Shown here piece by piece: positions 16,765-23,490 of a stretch of DNA of 64,000 nt (its first letter is position 1; each line of letters opens with the position of its first letter). The DNA is taken from positions 248,001 to 312,000 of the forward strand of contig NZ_FMHW01000002.1 of assembly GCF_900090325.1 (NCBI RefSeq), in the 5' to 3' direction. Origin of the DNA: Micromonospora pallida (GTDB lineage Bacteria > Actinomycetota > Actinomycetes > Mycobacteriales > Micromonosporaceae). The notes below the pieces were generated by a model. The model saw nothing but the letters and a program-made list of their open reading frames with translations. It did no database searches and was not told where the DNA came from. The position numbers and the translations under genes were made by a program.

Positions 16765-18120
16765 TCACGGCCGCTCGACGTGCGCGCCCAGGTCGGCGAG
16801 CTTCGCCTCGAAGTCCTCGTAGCCCCGGTTGATCAGGTCGACGCCGTACACCCGGGAGGTGCCCTCGGCGGCGAGCGCGGCGATCAGGTGGCTGAAGCCG
16901 GCGCGCAGGTCCGGGATGACCAGCTCGGCGGCGTGCAGCTTGCTCGGCCCGGCGATCACCGCCGAGTGCTGGAAGTTACGACGGCCGAAGCGGCACGGCG
17001 TACCGCCCAGGCAGTCCCGGTAGACCTGGATGTTCGCGCCCATCGAGTTGAGCGCCTCGGTGTAGCCGAGCCGCTGCTCGTAGACCGTCTCGTGGACGAT
17101 CGACAGGCCCCGGGCCTGGGTCAGCGCGACCACCAGCGGCTGTTGCCAGTCGGTCATGAAACCGGGGTGCACGTCGGTCTCCAGCGCGGTGGCCTGCAGC
17201 TCGCCGCCCGGGTGCCAGAACCGGATGCCGCCCTCCTGGCCGGGGTCGCCCAGCCGCGGCGGCCGGGTGTCGGTCACCTCGTACTCGCCGCCGATGGAGC
17301 GGAAGACGTTCAGGAAGGTCATCATGTCGGCCTGCTGCGCGCCGAGCACCTCCACGCCGCCCCGGGTGGCCAGCGCCGCCGCCGCCCAGCTCGCCGCCTC
17401 GATCCGGTCCGGAATCGGCCGGTGGGTGTAGCCGTGCAGCTTCGGCACGCCCTGGATCTCGATCACCCGGTCGGTGTGCACCTTGATGATCGCGCCCATC
17501 TTCTGGAGCACGCAGATCAGGTCGATGATCTCCGGCTCCACCGCCGCGTTGCGCAGCTCGGTGACGCCCTCGGCCATCACCGCGGTCAGCAACACCTGCT
17601 CGGTCGCGCCCACGCTCGGGTACGGCAGCGCGAACTTCGTGCCGCGCAGGCCGTTCGGCGCGGACAGGTGCAGGCCCTCCGGGGTCTTGTCGACCGTCGC
17701 GCCGAACTCGCGCAGCGCCTGGAGGTGGAAGTCGATCGGGCGGGGCCCGATGTGGCAGCCACCCAGGTCCGGGATGAACGCGTGGCCGAGCCGGTGCAGC
17801 AGCGGGCCGCAGAACAGGATCGGGATCCGGCTGGACCCGGCGTGCACGTTGATCTGGTCGGTGCTGGCGCTCTCCACGTTCGCCGGGTCGAAGACCAGCT
17901 CGCCGTCCTCCTGGCCGTCGCTGACCTTCACGCCGTGCAGGCCGAGCAGCCCCCGGACCACCTCGACGTCCCGGATCTTCGGTACGTCGAAGAGCCGGCT
18001 CGGGCTGTCGCCGAGCAGAGCGGCGACCATCGCCTTGGAGACCAGGTTCTTCGCGCCGCGCACGCGGATCCGCCCTTGCAGCGGGGTTCCTCCGTGTACG
18101 ACCAGGACGTCGTTGGTCAA
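16765..18120 (-). CDS. murA: UDP-N-acetylglucosamine 1-carboxyvinyltransferase (MurA)
   Basis: A 451-residue EPSP-synthase-fold enzyme that transfers enolpyruvate from PEP to UDP-GlcNAc, the first committed step of peptidoglycan synthesis. The start region VHGGTPLQGRIRVRGAKNLV matches the family's substrate-binding loop, and the active-site cysteine is in GGCHIGPRPIDFH. The TTG at 18120 is chosen because GGAGG lies five bases upstream and the conserved domain begins at once; the frame extends to 18282 without conserved sequence. It is preceded by nadA on the same strand and followed by a repeat array and a hairpin. Confidence 0.9.
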   Translation of the reverse strand: MTNDVLVVHGGTPLQGRIRVRGAKNLVSKAMVAALLGDSPSRLFDVPKIRDVEVVRGLLGLHGVKVSDGQEDGELVFDPANVESASTDQINVHAGSSRIPILFCGPLLHRLGHAFIPDLGGCHIGPRPIDFHLQALREFGATVDKTPEGLHLSAPNGLRGTKFALPYPSVGATEQVLLTAVMAEGVTELRNAAVEPEIIDLICVLQKMGAIIKVHTDRVIEIQGVPKLHGYTHRPIPDRIEAASWAAAALATRGGVEVLGAQQADMMTFLNVFRSIGGEYEVTDTRPPRLGDPGQEGGIRFWHPGGELQATALETDVHPGFMTDWQQPLVVALTQARGLSIVHETVYEQRLGYTEALNSMGANIQVYRDCLGGTPCRFGRRNFQHSAVIAGPSKLHAAELVIPDLRAGFSHLIAALAAEGTSRVYGVDLINRGYEDFEAKLADLGAHVERP

Positions 18121-18331
18121 CGCAACCTCCAGCGCGTCGGTGCTGCTGTGTGGGGTGATTGAGGGGTCCGCGACTGTCGCTACCCGGACCGGGGCCGCTG
18201 GTAAACGGCTCACCCGGTCGTCGCACGGGCAGCATAGCCCTCGGTGACGAGAATGACTCGGGCAGACCGGACCGGATGCCATGAAAGGGTGACCGGGGTA
18301 CGTATTCGCACCCGGGGGCCACCGCCGCGCG

Positions 18332-19507
18332 TCAGGCCCCGGGCAGGGCCAGCATCTGGTCCAGCGCCACCCGGGCGTGGTGGGCGGTGTCCGGATCGAC
18401 GGTGATCTGGTTGACCACCCGACCGGCGACCAGCTCCTCCAGCGCCCACACCAGGTGCGGCAGGTCGATCCGGTTCATCGTCGAGCAGTAGCAGACGGCC
18501 TTGTCCAGGAACATGATCTGCTTGTCCGGGTGGGCCAGCGCGAGCCGGCGGACGAGGTTCAGCTCGGTGCCCACCGCCCAGGCCGAGCCGGCCGGGGCCG
18601 CCTCGATGGTCCGGATGATGTACTCGGTCGAGCCGACCAGGTCGGCGGCGTTGACCACCTCGTGCCGGCACTCCGGGTGGACCAGCACGTTGACCCCGGG
18701 CACCCGCTGCCGGACGTCGTTCACGCTGTCCAGGGTGAACCGGCCGTGCACCGAGCAGTGCCCCCGCCAGAGGATCATCCGCGCGTCGCGGAGCTGCTCG
18801 GGGGTGAGGCCGCCGTTCGGCTTGTGCGGGTCGTAGAGGACGCAGTCGTCCAGCGAGAAGCCCATCTCCAGTACGGCGGTGTTGCGGCCGAGGTGCTGGT
18901 CGGGCAGGAAGAACACCTTCGAACCCTGCTCGTACGCCCAGTCCAGGGCCCGCTTGGCGTTGGACGAGGTGCAGACCACGCCGCCGTGACGGCCGACGAA
19001 GCCCTTGATGTCGGCCGAGGAGTTCATGTACGTCACCGGGACGGTGTCGGCGGCGATGCCCAGCTCGGTCAGCACGTCCCAGGCCGTCTCGACCTGTCCG
19101 AGCACCGCCATGTCGGCCATCGAGCAGCCGGCGGCCAGGTCGGGCAGGATCACCTGCTGCGCGTCCGAGGTGAGGATGTCGGCGCTCTCGGCCATGAAGT
19201 GCACGCCGCAGAAGACGATGTACTCGGCCTCCGGACGGGCCGCCGCCTCCCGGGCCAGCTTGAACGAGTCGCCGGTCACGTCGGCGAACTGGATCACCTC
19301 GTCGCGCTGGTAGTGGTGGCCCAGCACGAAGACCCGGTCGCCCAGCGCCGCCTTGGCCGCCGCCGCGCGGGCCACCAGATCCGGGTCACTCGGCGCCGGC
19401 AGGTCACCCGGACACTCCACGCCACGCTCGGTGGCGGGATCGCTGCCCCGGCCGAGAAGGAGCAGCGCGGTCGCGGTGTTGGAGGGTTCCACCCAGGTCG
19501 AAGTCAC
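18332..19507 (-). CDS. nadA: quinolinate synthase (NadA)
   Basis: A 391-residue cytosolic [4Fe-4S] enzyme that condenses iminoaspartate with dihydroxyacetone phosphate to quinolinate in NAD synthesis. Family motifs are FVLGHHYQRDEV, the cluster cysteines in VFCGVHFMAE, VHPECRHEV and CYCSTMNR, and YDPHKPNGG. The GTG at 19507 starts the alignable region. nadB and nadC are not adjacent in this window. The gene is divergent from the glycerate kinase gene with only 67 bp between them. Confidence 0.94.
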   Translation of the reverse strand: MTSTWVEPSNTATALLLLGRGSDPATERGVECPGDLPAPSDPDLVARAAAAKAALGDRVFVLGHHYQRDEVIQFADVTGDSFKLAREAAARPEAEYIVFCGVHFMAESADILTSDAQQVILPDLAAGCSMADMAVLGQVETAWDVLTELGIAADTVPVTYMNSSADIKGFVGRHGGVVCTSSNAKRALDWAYEQGSKVFFLPDQHLGRNTAVLEMGFSLDDCVLYDPHKPNGGLTPEQLRDARMILWRGHCSVHGRFTLDSVNDVRQRVPGVNVLVHPECRHEVVNAADLVGSTEYIIRTIEAAPAGSAWAVGTELNLVRRLALAHPDKQIMFLDKAVCYCSTMNRIDLPHLVWALEELVAGRVVNQITVDPDTAHHARVALDQMLALPGA

Positions 19508-19574
19508 GACCCCATGGTCCCACAGCGTGGCCGTGGTGCAGCCCTGCCGGATGTGGGCTGCCACACTGCTGGGC

Positions 19575-20711
19575 ATGCGTGTGCTGCTCTGTCCGGACAA
19601 GTTCGCCGGCACCCTGTCGGCCCAGGAGGTGGCCCACGCGGTGGCCGCCGGCTGGCAGGAGGTCGCCGGTGGTGACGAACTCCTCATCCGGCCGCTCGCT
19701 GACGGTGGGCCCGGCTTCGTCGCGGTCCTCGCCGAGGCGCTCGGTGGGCGCCGGCTGTCGGTGCCGACGGTCGACCCGCTGGGCCGTCCGACGGCGGGGG
19801 AGATCCTGCTCACCGACGACGGGACCGCGTACCTGGAGAGCGCCCAGGCGTGCGGGCTGCACCTGCTCGCCGCCGCCGAGCGGGACCCGAAGACCACCAC
19901 CTCGTACGGGCTCGGGCTGCTGGTCACCGCCGCGGTGGAGAGCGGCGCGCGGACCGTGGTGATCGGGCTCGGTGGCTCCGCCACCAACGACGCCGGAGCC
20001 GGGATGCTCGCCGCGCTCGGCGCGACCCCGCTGGACGAGGCCGGCCGGGCCCTGCCGTACGGCGGGGCGGCGCTGGCCGCCGTGGTCGGCCTGGACGGGG
20101 TGCCCCGGCTGCGCGACGTCACCTTGGTCGCCGCCACCGACGTGGACAACCCGCTGCTCGGGCTGCACGGGGCGAGCAACGTCTACGGCCCGCAGAAGGG
20201 CGCGACCCGGGAGGACGTGCTGCTGCTCGACGCGGCCCTGGAGCGTTTCGCTGGCGTACTCGAGAAGGACCTGCCGGGTTGCCCGGGCGGGCTCGGCGCG
20301 CTGCCCGGCGGCGGCGCGGCCGGCGGACTCGGCGCGGCGATCCTCGCCCTCGGCGGCCGTTGCGAGTCCGGCATCGGGCTGGTCACCCGGGCGATCGGGC
20401 TGGAGGCCGCGCTGGACGCGGTGGACCTGGTGATCACCGGAGAGGGCTCCTTCGACCACCAGTCGCTACGCGGCAAGGTGGTCGCCGGGGTGGCCGGCGC
20501 CGCCCGGGACCGGGGCGTGCCCTGCGTGGTGGTCGCCGGTCGGGTCAGCACCGGCCGGCGGGAGGCCGCTTCGGCCGGGGTGACCGATGCGTACAGCCTG
20601 GTGGAACATTTCGGGGGCGAGGAACATGGTGGCGTGGAGGCGGCGATGGGCCGCCCGGCGGAGGGGCTGCGGGCGCTGGGCGTCCGGCTGGCCCGGCAGT
20701 GGAGCCGCTGA
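19575..20711 (+). CDS. glycerate kinase (GarK/GlxK family)
   Basis: A 378-residue enzyme phosphorylating glycerate. The start MRVLLCPDKFAGTLSA, IRPLADGGPGF and the C-terminal DLVITGEGSFDHQSLRGK are hallmarks of the family; GLGGSATNDAGAGML is the glycine-rich nucleotide loop. The family's usual DGGEGF is DGGPGF here. Position upstream of erpA and a PfkB kinase matches the mycobacterial order Rv2205c-Rv2204c. ATG at 19575 is the first start of the conserved region. Confidence 0.9.
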   Translation: MRVLLCPDKFAGTLSAQEVAHAVAAGWQEVAGGDELLIRPLADGGPGFVAVLAEALGGRRLSVPTVDPLGRPTAGEILLTDDGTAYLESAQACGLHLLAAAERDPKTTTSYGLGLLVTAAVESGARTVVIGLGGSATNDAGAGMLAALGATPLDEAGRALPYGGAALAAVVGLDGVPRLRDVTLVAATDVDNPLLGLHGASNVYGPQKGATREDVLLLDAALERFAGVLEKDLPGCPGGLGALPGGGAAGGLGAAILALGGRCESGIGLVTRAIGLEAALDAVDLVITGEGSFDHQSLRGKVVAGVAGAARDRGVPCVVVAGRVSTGRREAASAGVTDAYSLVEHFGGEEHGGVEAAMGRPAEGLRALGVRLARQWSR

Positions 20712-20770
20712 CCGTCGCGGGTGATCCGGTGGTGGAGCCGCCGAGCGGGTCACCCCGGCCCGGGGCGGCC

Positions 20771-20776
20771 TACAAT
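20771..20776 (+). promoter_or_regulatory. candidate -10 upstream of erpA
   Basis: TACAAT, an unusually A+T-rich hexamer for this genome, lies 87 bases before the erpA start. A matching -35 was not recognised. Confidence 0.4.
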
Positions 20777-20862
20777 CAGACCTGGACCACAGTGGGAATC
20801 ACTGGACCGGCGAGGATGTTGGCCAGGAGAGACCACACCGACGCGCGCAGGGAGAATTCCAC

Positions 20863-21231
20863 GTGACCACGCCAGCGCAGACCGACTCGACCGAGGCCAA
20901 GGCCTCCACCGCCGTCGTCCTCACCGACGTCGCAGCGCAGAAGGTCAAGGCTCTGATCGAGCAGGAGGGCCGCGACGACCTGCGGCTCCGGGTCGCGGTG
21001 CAGCCGGGTGGCTGCTCCGGCCTGCGGTACCAGCTCTTCTTCGACGAGCGTTCCCTGGACGGGGACATTGTCACTGACTTCGGCGGTGTCGAGGTCGTCG
21101 TCGACCGGATGAGCGCTCCCTACCTGACCGGCGCCACCATCGACTTCGCCGACCGGATCGACGCCCAGGGCTTCACCATCGACAACCCGAACGCGGGCAG
21201 CTCCTGCGCCTGCGGCGACTCGTTCAGCTGA
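20863..21231 (+). CDS. erpA: A-type iron-sulfur cluster carrier (ErpA/HesB)
   Basis: A 122-residue A-type scaffold that delivers Fe-S clusters to apoproteins. The three ligand cysteines are present: one in QPGGCSGLRY and two in SSCACGDSFS near the C-terminus. The N-terminal 20 residues are a variable extension. GTG start with GGGAG upstream. A canonical terminator follows. Proximity to nadA and the bcc-aa3 genes (Rieske centre) fits a general Fe-S supply role. Confidence 0.92.
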   Translation: MTTPAQTDSTEAKASTAVVLTDVAAQKVKALIEQEGRDDLRLRVAVQPGGCSGLRYQLFFDERSLDGDIVTDFGGVEVVVDRMSAPYLTGATIDFADRIDAQGFTIDNPNAGSSCACGDSFS

Positions 21232-21270
21232 GTCGTCCGTCCCGGACGCTGAGTCGCTCCTCCGGGCCCC

Positions 21271-21307
21271 ACGGCGGGGCCGCCCTTCCGGGCGGTCTCG
21301 CCGTTTT
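21271..21307 (+). terminator. rho-independent terminator of erpA
   Basis: Arms ACGGCGGGGCCGCCC and GGGCGGTCTCGCCGT pair over 15 positions with two G-U pairs around a TTCC loop and are followed by TTTT, the most canonical terminator in the window. Confidence 0.85.
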
Positions 21308-21346
21308 CGTACCGACCCGCCGCGGTTCCGTCTGCCTGCTCCTCGT

Positions 21347-21403
21347 GGTAGCAGGGGGCCCTTGCAGTGCGGAAATCACCTGCAGGGGACCCCTGCTACC
21401 ACC
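21347..21403. repeat. 57-bp palindromic repeat, copy 3
   Basis: GGTAGCAGGGGGCCCTTGC and GCAGGGGACCCCTGCTACC arms flank a core that differs from the other two copies (contains GGAAATCACC). Total length is again 57 bp. It lies between the erpA terminator and the promoter of the PfkB kinase gene. Confidence 0.85.
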
Positions 21404-21473
21404 CTGGACGCTCGAGCGTCGCTCGAAGGGCCATGTCCCGATAGGCGGGCCGGTGAAAAGATGAATGGGCCGG

Positions 21474-21479
21474 TAGGCT
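21474..21479 (+). promoter_or_regulatory. candidate -10 for the PfkB kinase gene
   Basis: TAGGCT lies 35 bases before the ATG at 21514; a purine-rich GAGGGA follows as the ribosome binding site. Confidence 0.35.
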
Positions 21480-21513
21480 GACCGGCGCTCTGCTGCCGAC
21501 CGCGAGGGATGAC

Positions 21514-22494
21514 ATGAAGATCGCCGTGACCGGCTCGATCGCGACCGACCACCTGATGAGCTTCCCGGGGCGGTTCTCGGAACAGCTCATCGCCGACCAG
21601 TTGGACAAGGTCTCGCTCTCGTTCCTCGTCGAGGACCTCGTCGTCCGGCGCGGTGGCGTCGCCGCGAACATCGCCTTCGGTATGGGCCAGCTCGGGCTTC
21701 GCCCGGTGCTGGTCGGTGCGGTCGGTGTCGACTTCGCCGACTACCGCTCCTGGCTGGAGCGGCACGGCGTGGACTGCGACTCGGTGCACGTCAGCGAGGT
21801 GGCGCACACCGCCCGGTTCGTCTGCACCACCGACACCGAGATGTGCCAGATCGCCTCCTTCTACGCGGGCGCGATGAGCGAGGCACGCAACATCGAGCTG
21901 GCCCCGGTGGCGCAGCGGCTCGGCGGCCGGATCGACCTCGTCCTGGTCGGCGCGAACGACCCGGTGGCGATGCAGCGGCACTCCGCGGAGTGCCGGGAGC
22001 GCGGCTACCCGTTCGCCGCCGACCCGTCCCAGCAGCTCGCCTTCATGGAGGGGTCCGAGGTCGCCAGCCTGATCGACGGCGCCACCTACCTGCTCACCAA
22101 CGAGTACGAGAAGTCGCTGCTGCAGAGCAAGGCCGGGCTGACCGACGCCCAACTGCTGGACCGGGTCACCATCCGGGTCACCACCCTCGGCAAGGACGGG
22201 GTGGAGATCGTCGGCCGGGACGTCGAGCACATCCACGTCCCGGCGGTCAGGGACGCCAAGGCGGTCGACCCGACCGGCGTCGGTGACGGCTTCCGCGCCG
22301 GGTTCTTCGCAGGCTTCTCCTGGGGACTCAGCCTGGAGCGGTCCGCCCAGGTCGGCTGCCTCTCGGCTGCCCTGGTGCTGGAGAACCAGGGTGCCCAGGA
22401 GTACACCGTCGACGCCGACATCTTCGTCAAGCGTCTGGCCCACTCGTACGGCGACGAGGCCGCCGACGACGTCCGCCCGCACCTGCTGCCCTGA
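21514..22494 (+). CDS. PfkB family kinase, probable adenosine kinase
   Basis: A 326-residue ribokinase-fold enzyme. PfkB signature 1 is RRGGVAANIAFGMGQLG and signature 2 is VDPTGVGDGFRAGFF, with the catalytic aspartate in GVGDG. The GVGD variant and position after erpA match the mycobacterial adenosine kinase (Rv2202c), so adenosine is the best guess for substrate; other nucleosides or sugars are possible. GAGGGA precedes the ATG. Confidence 0.88.
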   Translation: MKIAVTGSIATDHLMSFPGRFSEQLIADQLDKVSLSFLVEDLVVRRGGVAANIAFGMGQLGLRPVLVGAVGVDFADYRSWLERHGVDCDSVHVSEVAHTARFVCTTDTEMCQIASFYAGAMSEARNIELAPVAQRLGGRIDLVLVGANDPVAMQRHSAECRERGYPFAADPSQQLAFMEGSEVASLIDGATYLLTNEYEKSLLQSKAGLTDAQLLDRVTIRVTTLGKDGVEIVGRDVEHIHVPAVRDAKAVDPTGVGDGFRAGFFAGFSWGLSLERSAQVGCLSAALVLENQGAQEYTVDADIFVKRLAHSYGDEAADDVRPHLLP

Positions 22495-22532
22495 TCCCCC
22501 GCCCCCCGCTGCCCCGCCCCCGGCATCGTCTG

Positions 22533-22733
22533 TCAGAGGGTGGGGCGGTGCGGGGGAGTGGTCAGGAAGGCGACCCACTGTGGCCTGGTGAAGGTCAGCA
22601 CCGGGCCGTCCGGGTCCTTGCTGTCGCGTACGGCGACCAGGTCGGGCAGCAGCGCGCACTCCACGCAGTCGCCGTTGTTGGTGCTCCGGCTGCTGGTGAA
22701 CCAACGGGCACGGGACAGGTCGGGGGTGGGCAT
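22533..22733 (-). CDS. DUF397 domain protein
   Basis: A 66-residue protein with the DUF397 pattern: ARWFTSSRSTNNGDCVECA, then VAVRDSKDPDGPVLTFTRPQWVAFL. These small proteins are widespread in actinomycetes next to XRE/DUF5753 regulators and are thought to act with them as toxin-antitoxin-like or developmental regulator pairs. Its partner here, immediately upstream, has lost its DNA-binding domain. The gene is convergent with the PfkB kinase gene, and the intervening C-rich/G-rich stretch could form an imperfect hairpin. Confidence 0.88.
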   Translation of the reverse strand: MPTPDLSRARWFTSSRSTNNGDCVECALLPDLVAVRDSKDPDGPVLTFTRPQWVAFLTTPPHRPTL

Positions 22734-22747
22734 GTCGGCCTCCGTGG

Positions 22748-23485
22748 CTATCGGGCGCCAGCCAACTCCGTGATCAACGCGCGCGACTCGGCGGGGGAGA
22801 GGGCGACCTGGCGCAGGTTGTCGGAAACCATGCTATAGGTCCGCACCCCGTCCGGGTCCTGCACGTACATCGCCCCGTCGAGCACCTCGGTGTAGGCGAT
22901 CGGCCGGACGTGCGCGAAGTCCAGCAGGACGAATTTGCCGATTGCGCCAGCTGCGTGCGGTCCGTCCTCGGGGCGGAGCACCTGGACCGTGACGTTGGGT
23001 AGCTCGGACATCGCGGCGAGGTGGCGAAGCTGGGCCCGACGGGTCTCCTCGCCGTTCACGCGCAACCGCAGCGCTGCCTCGCCGATCACCGCGTGCAGGG
23101 TCATCGGCTCCTCGTCGGTGAGCCGCCGAGCGCGGGTCTGTCGGAACGATACGAAGCGTTCGGCGTGGTCCGGCCGGACGAAGCCGGTGCCCAGGGTGAG
23201 CGCCTGCGCGTACTCCTCGGTCTGCAACAGCCCCGGCACCACCATCGACTCGAAGACGAACGCGGTGTCGGCCAGCCCTTCGAGGCCGACGTACGTGCGG
23301 AACCAGTCCGGTACGACGTTCGCCCACGGTGCCCACCAGGTCTTCGCATCGGCCCGACCCACCAGCGAGGTGAGCCGGTCGACCGCCTGCTGGTCGGCCC
23401 CGCAGGCCCGCAGGTCGTCGGCGAGCAACCGCAGGACCGCGCCGGCCGGTAGCCCCGCGATGGCGGAGCTACCGGCCAGGCCCTA
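22748..23485 (-). pseudogene. XRE/DUF5753 regulator remnant lacking the HTH domain
   Basis: The frame encodes the C-terminal DUF5753 domain (WWAPWANVVPDWFRTYVGLE, VPGLLQTEEYAQAL, LRVLRPEDGPHAAGAIGKF, VLDGAMYVQDPD). Intact relatives carry an N-terminal helix-turn-helix of about 70 residues. Here a stop lies at 23486-23488, about 20 codons before the first possible start (TTG at 23428), and no helix-turn-helix is present upstream. The truncation abuts the 3' end of the PqqD/M50 gene, which suggests that the cassette insertion or a deletion removed it. It is probably non-functional as a DNA-binding regulator. Confidence 0.75.
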
Positions 23486-23490
23486 CGAGG

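Noticed and set aside
22496..22558. C-rich then G-rich stretch between the PfkB kinase and DUF397 genes as terminator
   Set aside because: Pairing is imperfect and several registers are possible, so no confident hairpin was called.
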